The notes beneath the pieces were generated by a model, which was given only the letters and a program-made list of their open reading frames with translations, had not been told where the DNA came from and searched no databases. Shown here piece after piece: positions 25,489 through 34,538 of a stretch of 53,924 bases of DNA; the first letter of the stretch is position 1; every line of letters starts with the position of its first letter. The stretch spans positions 1 through 53,924 of the forward strand of contig CACIWU010000004.1 of assembly GCA_902590435.1 (NCBI GenBank). The letters run 5' to 3'. A program made the position numbers and the translations under genes. The stretch comes from an uncultured SAR324 cluster bacterium (GTDB taxonomy: Bacteria; SAR324; NAC60-12).

Positions 25489-26633
25489 AAAAGCTTACTT
25501 TCATAAAGTTTTTTTAAAGCACGTTCTATATTCGCTATAGATTGAGCATAACTTAATCTGATATAGCCTTCACCCCCTGATCCAAAATCTCTTCCGGGAG
25601 CAATAGCAACGCCTGTTTTTTCAAGAACTTCTAAACAAAAGTCAAAAGAAGATTTTTTGTTATTTTTATATTTATACATAACATAAAAAGCTCCTGTTGG
25701 TTTGTAACCAGGATCCATACCAAGCTCTTTTAAAAGATTTAAAATATAAATACGTCTATGATCAAATTCTAATTTCATTTTTTCACAATAGTCTTTACTT
25801 TTTTGTAGAACGGAAATACCAGCTTCTTGCACAAATTCTGTTGCTGAAATCATTAAATTCTGATGCAATCGGTCTGCAGCAAAGATCCATTCCTTTGGAG
25901 AAATAAGATAACCAAGACGCCAACCCGTCATAGCGTAATATTTAGAAAAACCATTAATAGCAACAGTTTGCTGTGAAAAATTCAAAAAACTCTTAGGCTT
26001 TTCTTCAAAACTTAAATCGGCATAAATTTCATCAGATATAACAGGAATATCTAGTTCAGCAAGTTCCATCATAACTTCATTAGAAAAAACTACACCAGTT
26101 GGATTCATTGGAGAATTTATAAGAATTGCCTTAGTCTTTTTGGTTAATTTTTTTTTAAGTTCATTAACATTCAATTGGAATCCATCTTCTTGTCTAAGCT
26201 TTACTATAACAGGTACTGCACCAGCCAATCGAATTACATTTTCATAGCATGCATAACATGGATCCGTAATAATAACTTCACTACCAAATGGAGCAAGAAG
26301 ACGAATAGAAAGATAAAGCAAAAAAGATGTTCCATTAGAAACTAAAACTTGATCTGGAAGAATTTCTACACCATAATCACGTGAATATTTTTTAACAATT
26401 TCATTCCTCAATCCTTCTAGGCCTCTAGAAAAAGTATACCCTGCATCGTTATTCTTCATACTATTTAGAACAGATTTTAATGCATCTTCTGGTGCTGAAA
26501 AGTCAGGCTCTCCAAATTCAAGATGAATAATTTCATGTCCTAAACTTTCAAGTTTTTTGGCTCTAGAAAAAATTTCCATTGCCAAAAAAGATCCAATAGA
26601 GTCTAGATGTGAAGTTTGTTTAATGTTAATCAT
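25485..26633 (-). CDS. Class I/II aminotransferase (aspartate aminotransferase type)
   Basis: A 382-residue PLP enzyme, fold type I. Visible are VSNGTSFLLYLSIRLL, NSPMNPTGVVFS, the PLP-contacting ISDEIYADLSFEE and the Schiff-base lysine in NGFSKYYAMTGWRLGYL, plus the C-terminal carboxylate-binding Arg in GYIRLSYA. Residues of this kind fit the aspartate/alanine/aromatic group (1-gamma). It probably moves amino groups between glutamate and a 2-oxo acid. It sits between the thioesterase and rluD in the minus run. The exact substrate is not readable from sequence. Confidence 0.85.
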   Translation of the reverse strand: MINIKQTSHLDSIGSFLAMEIFSRAKKLESLGHEIIHLEFGEPDFSAPEDALKSVLNSMKNNDAGYTFSRGLEGLRNEIVKKYSRDYGVEILPDQVLVSNGTSFLLYLSIRLLAPFGSEVIITDPCYACYENVIRLAGAVPVIVKLRQEDGFQLNVNELKKKLTKKTKAILINSPMNPTGVVFSNEVMMELAELDIPVISDEIYADLSFEEKPKSFLNFSQQTVAINGFSKYYAMTGWRLGYLISPKEWIFAADRLHQNLMISATEFVQEAGISVLQKSKDYCEKMKLEFDHRRIYILNLLKELGMDPGYKPTGAFYVMYKYKNNKKSSFDFCLEVLEKTGVAIAPGRDFGSGGEGYIRLSYAQSIANIERALKKLYESKLL

Positions 26634-26713
26634 TTTTTCAAAAAACTATTTTAAAGATTAAGATATAAATCTAAAAATATATTAATTATTTTAGTAATTT
26701 GGTTAGTAAATTA

Positions 26714-27805
26714 CTAAATATTTTCCCGTTTTTTTTCTCCAAGCTTATATCGTTTAGATCCATCAAGATATTTTAAACCATCTTCGTAAGTATGAGGAAG
26801 AATATTTGGCACTAGTCGTTGTATTCGATCTATATTTTCGAGAATTTCAAATGTAAAATAACAGACGTTTGTTGTTTGCTTTTTTCCTGAATTTGGATGA
26901 ATAACCTCGTTAACTACCTCGACCATCAATTTATTTTCTTTAGTATAAACAACCGTACCTTGGATAGAAAGAATTGAACCAATTTCAACTGGTTTTAGAA
27001 AATACATATGATCCATGCTTAAAAAGTTTGGCATTTTTTTACAGAAAAGATAGGATATATTCCACGCAATCTCATAGGCTTCTTTCATTAGGAACCCACC
27101 AAATATTTTATTATGGACATTGCGAGATTGAGGCTGCATGATCAAAGTTGATTGTCTAATAGATTCTTTCATGGAGACCCCTTCAATTTCCCTATTTTTA
27201 ATTCTTAGAAAAAGATCGTGAATAAGATTATTTTCTTCCGCGGTAGGGGTTTGGATCAGATAACTAGTTTGAGCTATAGACCTTCTCTCTTTCTGCCTAT
27301 ATTTTCCCTCTTTAAACCTACGAAATTCATCTTTTTTTGTGGGTTTTATCTTATTGACAGGCTCTGCTTTCCCATTTATAAGAGCAACCATTATAAAATA
27401 TGCTCTTGCAACTCTCTTCCATTTTTCATTTTCCTTTGATGAAACCTTAATTCCAACTTCAATAGAACTTCTACCAACCCAATTAACACTCGCAAGAATT
27501 TGCAAGTCACAGTTACTTCGTAATTCATCCAACAAATCTATTCTGTCACATGCCGCTGTAACTATTGTTAATCCTCTTTCCAAGCCTTCAGTATGTTTAT
27601 ATGCCACGCGTCCAGCAATAAAATCAAGGTCCTCCAACAATTTACCCAATCTTAATCCATCAAAGAAGTTTATATAACTGTCTCTTAGCTTCAAATCTGT
27701 ACCGAAAGGTAAAATTTTTTCAAAAGCTGAGTCAGAAACAACACGAGATACTGGAGGGTTACAAAATTTACTTCTATTTTTTTTGTTGATATTTAATTTT
27801 GACAT
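26714..27805 (-). CDS. Double-hotdog acyl-CoA thioesterase (ACOT9-like)
   Basis: A 363-residue protein with two hotdog domains. The first (residues about 45-155) has YINFFDGLRLGKLLEDLD, IVTAACDRIDLLD and VNWVGRSSIEVGI. The second (about 195-330) has STLIMQPQSRNVHNKIFGGFLMKEAYEIAW, with the catalytic helix entry, and FLSMDHMYFLKPVEIGS. This arrangement and wording closely recall mitochondrial ACOT9/ACOT10 rather than the bacterial TesB or YbgC groups. It should hydrolyse acyl-CoA to free acid and CoA in the cytosol. It stands in the minus run between the FlgO/FGE-like gene and the aminotransferase. Confidence 0.82.
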   Translation of the reverse strand: MSKLNINKKNRSKFCNPPVSRVVSDSAFEKILPFGTDLKLRDSYINFFDGLRLGKLLEDLDFIAGRVAYKHTEGLERGLTIVTAACDRIDLLDELRSNCDLQILASVNWVGRSSIEVGIKVSSKENEKWKRVARAYFIMVALINGKAEPVNKIKPTKKDEFRRFKEGKYRQKERRSIAQTSYLIQTPTAEENNLIHDLFLRIKNREIEGVSMKESIRQSTLIMQPQSRNVHNKIFGGFLMKEAYEIAWNISYLFCKKMPNFLSMDHMYFLKPVEIGSILSIQGTVVYTKENKLMVEVVNEVIHPNSGKKQTTNVCYFTFEILENIDRIQRLVPNILPHTYEDGLKYLDGSKRYKLGEKKRENI

Positions 27806-27883
27806 CGAAAAGATACTTAAATATTTTTTTATTATAGATACGATAAATTTTTAATAGTTGATTTTATTTTTTTTTAAATTTTT

Positions 27884-29257
27884 TTAATTTATGTCCATTG
27901 CACAGCGAAAACCTATTTGAAAAGAACGTGTCCATTCTACATACGCATATCGTTTAGATACTCTAACTCCTTTAGGAGATCCAGCATTGTTCAAACCACC
28001 CCAAGCTCCTCCCCTTACTACTCTAAGTGGATATTTTTCATCTAGAGGAAATGAAGGACCGATAGGATTATTTTGCTGTCTAAGCGAAGAAGAATAATCT
28101 TGGTTATAGTAATTTTGTACCCACTCCATCACATTGCCATGTAGGTCAAATAAACCCCATTGGTTTGCTTTTTTTCTCCCAACATTTTTTGCACCCCACA
28201 AACCAATTTCAACAGTATTTGTTTCAACCCATGCGAAATCTTCAAGTAATTTAAGATCTTCTCCAAAACCATATTCTCCTTCACTTCCAGCACGAGCAGC
28301 ATATTCCCATTCAGCTTCTGTGGGCAATCTTTTATTTTGATATTTACAAAATTTATCAGCATTTATCCAGTCAACATACACAGCCGGTTTTTCAGAATCC
28401 ATTGTATCAAAGCCACCAGTAGCTCGTTCACAATCCATACACTTATTGTAATAAAAATTTGTGACTTCATATTTATCAAGATAAAAACTCTTTATAAAAA
28501 CCAAATGATCTGGCAATTCATCTTCTCCACCATAATCGCTGCCCATTATAAATTCCCCCTCAGGTATTTTGACCATACCTTTAGGTATTTTTAAAAATTC
28601 ATCTTTTTGAGAAAGATTTTCTACAGAAGAATATTCTGAAAGAGATTCGATAGATTCATCCTCTTCCAAATTATTTTTAAAAGAACCTAAACTATTTTTT
28701 TCTTGCATAATTGGATCTTCTTCTTTACTACTTTTTACAATCGTATCCCAAATTATGTCTCCGCTATTTATATCGAAAAGCTTTAAACTAACACTAATAT
28801 GTTCAATTTTTTCTTGATAAGTTCCGGTAACTAGCCAATCAGCACCTGTAATTTTTATAATATTTTCAGTCAATTTTTCTGGTATTATTTCAGGGTATCT
28901 GTTTATCCATTCCAAGCGTAGAGAAACTATCTCAAAATATGGCACCACTTGTTCGGGAATCATTTCGAACAACAAATCTGAAAATTGTTCCTCCAATAAG
29001 TCTCCTTTTGTTTCCCGAAATTGTGTTTCAGTATTCAAAATATCAACAACAGCAATTAAAATTTTTTCATCCTCTGCAAGTACATGATTTGCAATATTTC
29101 TTGCCGCTAATTTTAGACTCGTATTAAAATAATTTGATTCTGCCATATAAAAAGTAGAGGCATAAATTCCTTTTGAAAGATCAAAAAAAAATATGCTTTT
29201 AAAAATAAAAAATATTATTATAAAAATACATATCAAGAATGGTCTAATTATATTCAT
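27884..29257 (-). CDS. FlgO-like / FGE-sulfatase-like fusion, exported
   Basis: A 457-residue protein with an N-terminal signal or anchor segment (residues about 5-27). Residues about 45-180 look like a FlgO/TolB-N/CsgG-type fold (ILIAVVDILNTETQFRETKG, DWLVTGTYQEKIEHISVSLKLFD). An acidic linker (about 180-225) follows, then an FGE-sulfatase (SUMF1) domain: IPEGEFIMGSDYGGEDE, FYLDKYEVTNFYYNKC, RLPTEAEWEYAARAG, WGLFDLHGNVMEWV, RVVRGGAWGG and IGFRCAMD. The catalytic cysteine pair of true formylglycine-generating enzymes is not present in the final segment (GVRVSKRYAYVEWTRSFQIGFRC), so it is likely a binding or structural member rather than an oxidase. No sulfatase lies nearby. Confidence 0.82.
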   Translation of the reverse strand: MNIIRPFLICIFIIIFFIFKSIFFFDLSKGIYASTFYMAESNYFNTSLKLAARNIANHVLAEDEKILIAVVDILNTETQFRETKGDLLEEQFSDLLFEMIPEQVVPYFEIVSLRLEWINRYPEIIPEKLTENIIKITGADWLVTGTYQEKIEHISVSLKLFDINSGDIIWDTIVKSSKEEDPIMQEKNSLGSFKNNLEEDESIESLSEYSSVENLSQKDEFLKIPKGMVKIPEGEFIMGSDYGGEDELPDHLVFIKSFYLDKYEVTNFYYNKCMDCERATGGFDTMDSEKPAVYVDWINADKFCKYQNKRLPTEAEWEYAARAGSEGEYGFGEDLKLLEDFAWVETNTVEIGLWGAKNVGRKKANQWGLFDLHGNVMEWVQNYYNQDYSSSLRQQNNPIGPSFPLDEKYPLRVVRGGAWGGLNNAGSPKGVRVSKRYAYVEWTRSFQIGFRCAMDIN

Positions 29258-29332
29258 AATTTTAGTAAAATTTTTGAACTTTAAATAAAAATATTTCCCA
29301 ATTACACAAATTTATTACAATTTTCTGTCGTT

Positions 29333-30769
29333 TCATATTTCTATAGCTCGTTTCACTAACCGTAGACATTTCTCCTTACCAAACAAATCTACAATCAAAT
29401 TTAAATCTGGTCCTTTTACTTCGAGTGTAATCGCGTATCGAAGTGGTAACCAAAGATCTGTACCGTTTAAACTAGTTTTGTTTTGAACATTTTTTACAAC
29501 AATTCCTAAATTTTCTTTGTTCAAATTTTCAAGAGATAGAACCTGTTTATAAAATTCATCTAGAACTATTTTTGATGATTTTTGTTTTAAAAGACACAAA
29601 ACCTTAGAATTTGTTGTCTTTGGATTATCGTCAACAAAATATGGCAATCTTTCAAAAAAATTATTAAGCGTGATTAAGCGTGACTGTTGAATTTGGACTA
29701 CCTTCTTAAGAAAATCAGGATTTAATTTTTTAAATGATTTACTTTTTGAAAAAGAACTTAACCTTTTAATTAAATCTTTTTGATCCAAATTTTGAATATA
29801 TTTGTGATTCATCCAATTTAGTTTTTCTCTATCAAAAATAGCTCCTGATTTATTAATTTTTTTAAAACTAAATTCTTTAACTAGTTCTTTCAGACTATAA
29901 ATTTCCCTTTTTTCTATTGGAGACCATCCAAGCAAAGTAATAAAGTTTATTAGTGCTTCTGGGATATATCCTTGATCTCTAAAATCTTCCACAGCCACAT
30001 CCATTTGCCTTTTACTAAGTTTTGAGCGGTCTGGGTTTAGAATTAAAGGCAAATGAGCAAATTTCGGACTATCCCATCCAAAATAACGATAAAGTAGTAA
30101 ATGTTTAGGAAAAGAAGGAAGCCACTCTTCACCACGTACGACATGAGTTATCTTCATCAAATAGTCATCTACAACTACTGCTAGATGATAAGTCGGGAAA
30201 CCATCACTTTTCAAAATAACTTGATCTTCTGTATTACTTGTATCAATAGAAATCCTACCTCGAATTATATCATCAAGAATCAAAACCTCTGATTTTTCAG
30301 GAATTTTCATTCTGATAACATACATTTCACCTGATTCAACTTTTTTTTTGCTTTGCTCATTGCTAAGCTTTCTACAAAATTTATCATAACGTGGAGTTTC
30401 TCCTTTTAATCTTTGTTCATTTCTTAAACTATCAAGTCTTTCTAGAGAACAAAAGCATCTATAGGCTAGATTTTTGTTAATCAATTCTTGGACGTAATGA
30501 TTATAAATGTGCAATCGCTCTGACTGACGATAAGGACCAAATTCTCCACCATCTAAAGGGCCTTCATCTATGCTAATTCCACTCCATTTCAACATTCTAA
30601 TTAAAGCGTTTTCTGAACCTTTTACCAACCGATTTTGATCCGTATCCTCTAAACGTAGTATAAACTTACCATTTTTTTGTTTTGCATACAGCCAGGAAAA
30701 AAGTGCAGTACGTAAACCTCCTACGTGTAAGTATCCTGTCGGACTGGGAGCAAAACGAAGACGAACCAT
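29333..30769 (-). CDS. gltX: Glutamyl-tRNA synthetase
   Basis: A 478-residue class I aminoacyl-tRNA synthetase charging tRNA-Glu. The HIGH-type motif is RFAPSPTGYLHVGGLRTALF at the N-terminus and the KMSKS-type loop is DRSKLSKRQ. Also visible are LRLEDTDQNRL, HVVRGEEWLPSFPKH and the alpha-helical anticodon-binding C-terminus (about 320-478). Length is normal for bacterial GluRS. It lies 54 bases after rodA on the same strand. No gatCAB genes are in the window, so whether it also charges tRNA-Gln cannot be judged. Confidence 0.95.
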   Translation of the reverse strand: MVRLRFAPSPTGYLHVGGLRTALFSWLYAKQKNGKFILRLEDTDQNRLVKGSENALIRMLKWSGISIDEGPLDGGEFGPYRQSERLHIYNHYVQELINKNLAYRCFCSLERLDSLRNEQRLKGETPRYDKFCRKLSNEQSKKKVESGEMYVIRMKIPEKSEVLILDDIIRGRISIDTSNTEDQVILKSDGFPTYHLAVVVDDYLMKITHVVRGEEWLPSFPKHLLLYRYFGWDSPKFAHLPLILNPDRSKLSKRQMDVAVEDFRDQGYIPEALINFITLLGWSPIEKREIYSLKELVKEFSFKKINKSGAIFDREKLNWMNHKYIQNLDQKDLIKRLSSFSKSKSFKKLNPDFLKKVVQIQQSRLITLNNFFERLPYFVDDNPKTTNSKVLCLLKQKSSKIVLDEFYKQVLSLENLNKENLGIVVKNVQNKTSLNGTDLWLPLRYAITLEVKGPDLNLIVDLFGKEKCLRLVKRAIEI

Positions 30770-30823
30770 AAAATTAATTAGTTTTTGGTATTAAAAAGTA
30801 GGGAAATAGAAATTTTGACCTGG

Positions 30824-31927
30824 TTAATTCTTTTCAAATCGGCGCATACGTATGTTTAGTAAAAGACCAACTCCAAACATCATTGAAAGCATTGAAGATC
30901 CTCCATAACTAAAAAATGGAAGAGGAACTCCGACTACAGGCATCAAACCTGTGGTCATACCGATATTTATCAAAACATGCGAAATAATTATTGCCACTAT
31001 GCCTGTTATTAAAATAGCACTGATACGATTTTTAGATTTTAATACTTCAGCAAGTGACCACAATGTCAAAGTTAAAAAAAGTAGCAGTACCATCATCGCG
31101 CCTATAAATCCCCACTCTTCAGAAAAAACAGAAAATATAAAGTCTGTATGGTGTGCTGGTAAAAAATTAAGTTGCCCCTGCGTACCTTCTCCATATCCTT
31201 TACCAAAAACACGTCCACTACCTATAGCAATTTTTGATTGAATTATATGATAACCAGAACCCAGAGGATCGCGTTCTGGATTTAGAAAAGTTAATATTCT
31301 TCCCTTTTGATATGATTTTAAAACGTAGATCCATACTATAGGAAGAGAAGCTATAGAAAGTATAGCTAAGAAAAAAATTGTTTTTAAACGAATCCCCATT
31401 AAAAAAATAATAGGTATGAATACTATAACTAACAATAATGCTGTTCCCAGGTCTGGTTGCTTTATAATCAAGACTACAGGGACAGCCATCAAAGCCAGTG
31501 GCCATATCATCCAAACCCAATTCCCTTTTGGTTGTTCGAAATCTCTAAAATGGTGGGAAAGAGCAAGTACTAGTGTGAATTTGCTAAATTCTGATGGTTG
31601 AAAAAAAAATGGGCCCACTTTCAACCACCTTTGTACCGGCGCACCTGGTCCCCCAGTGCCATAAAAAAGTACTAAAACTAATAAAACAATAACTACCAAA
31701 TGCATCAAAAATCCAACCCTAGCCCAGTGACGATAGTGAATTAATTGGGTTAAAATAATTACTACAATTCCTCCAAGAATTCTATAAATTTGCTGTATTA
31801 GATAATCTTCCTGTCCAGGACTCCCAACTATAGCTGAAGAAAGAGCTATTAAACCAACACCTGAGATCAACAATACTAAAACACAAAGTGTCCAATCGAT
31901 ATTGGAAAACATACGTTGATCAATCAT
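30824..31927 (-). CDS. rodA: Rod-shape peptidoglycan glycosyltransferase RodA
   Basis: A 367-residue SEDS-family polytopic membrane protein with about ten hydrophobic spans. Landmarks are FFFQPSEFSKFTLVLALS, KQPDLGTALLLV, the large extracytoplasmic loop with GSGYHIIQSKIAIGSGRVFGKGYGEGTQGQ and NFLPAHHTDFIF, SEEWGFIGA, and GVPLPFFSYGGSSM near the C-terminus. These motifs and the length point to RodA rather than FtsW. It polymerises lipid II for side-wall growth, so the cells are probably rod-shaped. The usual partner gene for PBP2 is not beside it. It heads the long minus run to rluD. Confidence 0.92.
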   Translation of the reverse strand: MIDQRMFSNIDWTLCVLVLLISGVGLIALSSAIVGSPGQEDYLIQQIYRILGGIVVIILTQLIHYRHWARVGFLMHLVVIVLLVLVLFYGTGGPGAPVQRWLKVGPFFFQPSEFSKFTLVLALSHHFRDFEQPKGNWVWMIWPLALMAVPVVLIIKQPDLGTALLLVIVFIPIIFLMGIRLKTIFFLAILSIASLPIVWIYVLKSYQKGRILTFLNPERDPLGSGYHIIQSKIAIGSGRVFGKGYGEGTQGQLNFLPAHHTDFIFSVFSEEWGFIGAMMVLLLFLTLTLWSLAEVLKSKNRISAILITGIVAIIISHVLINIGMTTGLMPVVGVPLPFFSYGGSSMLSMMFGVGLLLNIRMRRFEKN

Positions 31928-32150
31928 GGATCTAAACTTTTTCTAAATTGTTTTCTTTTTTTAAGAAAGGAATTCAATAATAATTTCAAACATAACAACT
32001 ATTTTGTCTTCAAATGTTAATACTTGGCCACAAAATCCTTAACATTAATGAATCAAGCATTGATTTTACTTTTAGAGCAAGATAGTCTAATGTTCGTATA
32101 TAATTGTAGCAGTATAATTTAATTTGCACAATCTCACAAAGAATATTGAA
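31928..32150. promoter_or_regulatory. Divergent gap between rodA and tatB
   Basis: About 220 AT-rich bases with no gene found. Two TATAAT hexamers stand upstream of tatB (in GTATATAATTG and AGTATAATTT, near 32097-32119). Neither has a convincing -35 box at 16-18 bases, so they are only candidate -10 elements. Confidence 0.3.
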
Positions 32151-32543
32151 ATGTTTGGAATAGGAATTCCAGAAATGATAGTAATAGCGGCAGTAGCGCT
32201 CGTATTTATAGGCCCTGACAAACTACCAGGAGTTCTAAGATCAATAGGAAAAGGACTTGTAGAACTTAAACGCTCTACTAGTGATGTCCGTTCAACAGTA
32301 CAAAATGAAATGCAAAAAATTGAAGAGGAAATTGAACTTAACGAAGTAAGAAAATCAGCTGAAGATTTTAAGAATGATTTAGGTGGAATAGCTAATAAAG
32401 TCGAACCATTATCATTATCTAAAATGAGCGCAGACAATCCGCTAGAAAAAATGGCTGATGTAATTGAAGACTCAAATAAGGAAGAAAACATTGATAACGA
32501 GAAAATAGAATCAAAAAAAACAAAGACTAAAAAAATTGGCTAA
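32151..32543 (+). CDS. tatB: Twin-arginine translocase subunit TatB
   Basis: A 130-residue protein with one N-terminal transmembrane helix after MFGIGIPEM and the conserved hinge FIGPDKLPGVLRSIGKG, followed by an amphipathic helix and a long charged, coiled tail ending in repeated Lys/Glu. The E in position 8 (GIPE) and the long tail favour TatB over TatA. TatB binds twin-arginine signal peptides together with TatC at the inner membrane. I chose ATG 32151; a TTG start at 32124 would add nine residues (MHNLTKNIE) ahead of the conserved beginning. No tatA or tatC is in the window. Confidence 0.85.
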   Translation: MFGIGIPEMIVIAAVALVFIGPDKLPGVLRSIGKGLVELKRSTSDVRSTVQNEMQKIEEEIELNEVRKSAEDFKNDLGGIANKVEPLSLSKMSADNPLEKMADVIEDSNKEENIDNEKIESKKTKTKKIG

Positions 32544-32677
32544 CCAAATATCCTATTTATAAAATAAAATATTTTTTTGAAAAACTTGAAAAATTAATTA
32601 TTATAAAAAAATAACTAATATTAAAATACAAAAAGCTTGGACATAGATCGCTTTTATGCTAATATTATTAACTAATA

Positions 32678-32702
32678 TTTTGTTAAGATTACCTTAACAA
32701 AA
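32678..32702. other. 10-bp inverted repeat upstream of the 84-residue gene
   Basis: TTTTGTTAAG (32678-32687) and CTTAACAAAA (32693-32702) are perfect inverted copies around ATTAC. The element lies 135 bases after tatB and 79 bases before the next start codon. It could be a weak terminator read from either strand or a regulator's operator. No T run follows on the + strand, which makes operator about equally likely. Confidence 0.4.
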
Positions 32703-32780
32703 AATAATTGTGCAGGATTCTCTTAAATAATTTTATTTAATAATTTACAAGTCTAAAACTTCAAAATAAAAGGTAATAAT

Positions 32781-33035
32781 ATGACTAGCCAAGTTAATTT
32801 GGAGAAGGAATACAGAGAGAATGAGATAGAAGATCAGGATAAACGAAAGGTAAGTATAAAAGATGGGGAAGAATTAGACAAAAATATTAAAAACCGAATG
32901 AATGCGGGAGAAATTGGTGTATCGCATGGAATTGATAATCATATTGGTATAATTATGTTTGTCACATCAACACTAGTTACTTTGCTCGCTCTTTATTTCA
33001 TTTTCGGAGTAGTTCCTGATCGTTATTATAGTTGA
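32781..33035 (+). CDS. Small tail-anchored membrane protein
   Basis: An 84-residue protein of unknown function. The first 50 residues are strongly charged (EKEYRENEIEDQDKRKVSIKD). One hydrophobic span (about residues 56-76, IGIIMFVTSTLVTLLALYFIF) and a short end VVPDRYYS follow. The start has AAGG eight bases upstream. The topology suggests a cytoplasmic charged domain and a C-terminal membrane anchor. It stands between tatB and the convergent kdsB, with its own possible upstream inverted repeat. No recognised family. Confidence 0.65.
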   Translation: MTSQVNLEKEYRENEIEDQDKRKVSIKDGEELDKNIKNRMNAGEIGVSHGIDNHIGIIMFVTSTLVTLLALYFIFGVVPDRYYS

Positions 33036-33084
33036 TTTTTTGCATAAATAAAAATTATTTTTTCCCAAGATTTTTTTTGTTTCC

Positions 33085-33840
33085 CTAATATTTTTTCATT
33101 TTAAGGATTTTTTCTACAAGTTCTATATCTTTCGGTACATCAACACTCATACTATCGTATTCAGCCTCAACACAAAGAATAGTCTCTCCGTTTTCTAGGA
33201 TTCTAAGCTGTTCTAGTTTTTCTATTTTCTCTAGCAAAGTTTGGGGCCATTTATAAAACTTCATTAAAAAATCATTTTTGAAAAGATAAACCCCCAAGTG
33301 ACGCCAACTGAAAATAGTTTTCTTATTGATAGTATTAGGAAATGGAATCAAGGATCTAGAAAAATAAAGTGCCTGCATTTTTTTATTTAATGTAACTTTA
33401 ACCACATTTGGGTCTTTTAGTAAAACTTCATCATATGTTTTATGAACCATTGTTGATACTTTAGTTCCATTTGTTTTTTGTGTTTTTTTTATTAACCTTT
33501 CTAAATCGGAAGATGATATCAACGGTTCATCTCCCTGAATATTTAGTACCCAATCATACGAAACCCCAGCAAGTGCTTCAACAATTCTATCTGTTCCAGT
33601 TTTATGATTAGGATCAGTTAAAACTACTTTACCTCCAAACTTGATAACAGAATCGAAAATTCTCTGATCGTCTGTTGCTACAATAACCTCATCTATTACT
33701 TTAGTATTTGTAACATTTTCCCAGACACGTTGAATCATTGATTTCCCGTCAATTTCAGCCAAAGGTTTTCCTGGGAATCTTGAAGAAGAGTATCTTGCAG
33801 GGATAATAGCTATTGTTTTTTGAGGAGATTTTATTCTCAA
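33085..33840 (-). CDS. kdsB: 3-deoxy-manno-octulosonate cytidylyltransferase (CMP-KDO synthetase)
   Basis: A 251-residue cytosolic enzyme activating KDO with CTP for lipopolysaccharide inner core. The nucleotide-binding N-terminus is IAIIPARYSSSRFPGKPL, followed by VIVATDDQRI, NIQGDEPLI and the substrate motif RHLGVYLFKNDFL. Length is typical. It proves the cell makes LPS-type outer membrane. It is followed by no kds gene, and the TPMT-like gene lies 29 bases upstream on the same strand. Confidence 0.95.
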   Translation of the reverse strand: MRIKSPQKTIAIIPARYSSSRFPGKPLAEIDGKSMIQRVWENVTNTKVIDEVIVATDDQRIFDSVIKFGGKVVLTDPNHKTGTDRIVEALAGVSYDWVLNIQGDEPLISSSDLERLIKKTQKTNGTKVSTMVHKTYDEVLLKDPNVVKVTLNKKMQALYFSRSLIPFPNTINKKTIFSWRHLGVYLFKNDFLMKFYKWPQTLLEKIEKLEQLRILENGETILCVEAEYDSMSVDVPKDIELVEKILKMKKY

Positions 33841-33869
33841 AATATTTTTTTGTTAAATCATGAAAAGAA

Positions 33870-34514
33870 TTATTTTTTTGTGATTTTAATTACTCTCTCC
33901 AACATTCTATCCAATCCTTTTTTTCGAAAACGTTCATCAATAATATCGATCGTTTCCAAAAGTTGTATATTGCCGTGCTTGCTAAAAATATTTTTTACTT
34001 CAGAAAAAGGGACACTATAAGGAGGTCCATACATCTGATTCTGGTCATACTCTAAAATAATTAATAAAATTATTCCATCTTCAGTAAGTAAATCTATGAG
34101 ATGATCCGCAAATTTTCTTCTTTGTTCTGCTTCTATTGCAACAATTGAAGCACGGTCATAAATTGCATTAAATTGTCCTATTTTATGATTTTTTAAATCA
34201 AAAAAATCCCCATGATAAATTTCAATAGAGTCACTCTTAAAAAGTTCAAGTTGATCAACATTTTGTATATTGTATTTTAAATTATTTTCTATAAAAAATT
34301 CTTCAATCGGTTGTCTAACATAGTCGATTCCAACCACTTTTTTTATTCTTCTTGATAACCATAATAGGTCTAATGATTTTCCACAGAGAGGAACAAATAT
34401 TTTTTTTACTTTCTGTTTTAATAAATGTTCAGAATGACGTATCAAATATGAATTTACTTCTGAAAGATGGAATCCAATACGCCCTTCTTGCCATCGTAAT
34501 TCCCATTGATCCAT
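33870..34514 (-). CDS. tpm: Thiopurine S-methyltransferase family protein
   Basis: A 214-residue SAM-dependent methyltransferase. Family landmarks are WELRWQEGRIGFHLSEVN, FVPLCGKSLDLLWL, VVGIDYVRQPIEEFF (SAM-binding), IYDRASIVAIE and ILLIILEYDQNQMYGPPYSV. Bacterial TPMT proteins methylate thiols and are linked to selenite and tellurite detoxification, giving volatile methylated products. The natural substrate here is not evident. It stands between a lipoprotein gene and kdsB on the minus strand with short gaps (24 and 29 bases), suggesting one transcript. Confidence 0.87.
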   Translation of the reverse strand: MDQWELRWQEGRIGFHLSEVNSYLIRHSEHLLKQKVKKIFVPLCGKSLDLLWLSRRIKKVVGIDYVRQPIEEFFIENNLKYNIQNVDQLELFKSDSIEIYHGDFFDLKNHKIGQFNAIYDRASIVAIEAEQRRKFADHLIDLLTEDGIILLIILEYDQNQMYGPPYSVPFSEVKNIFSKHGNIQLLETIDIIDERFRKKGLDRMLERVIKITKK

Positions 34515-34538
34515 AACTAAAGTATTTTTAAAAGAATT

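Noticed and set aside
28200-29257. FGE-like protein as a true sulfatase activator
   Set aside because: Cysteines needed for formylglycine formation are absent from the expected segment and no sulfatase gene is near.
32100-32150. TTG start at 32124 for tatB
   Set aside because: TatB family proteins begin at the MFG(I/V)G motif; the extension adds no conserved sequence.
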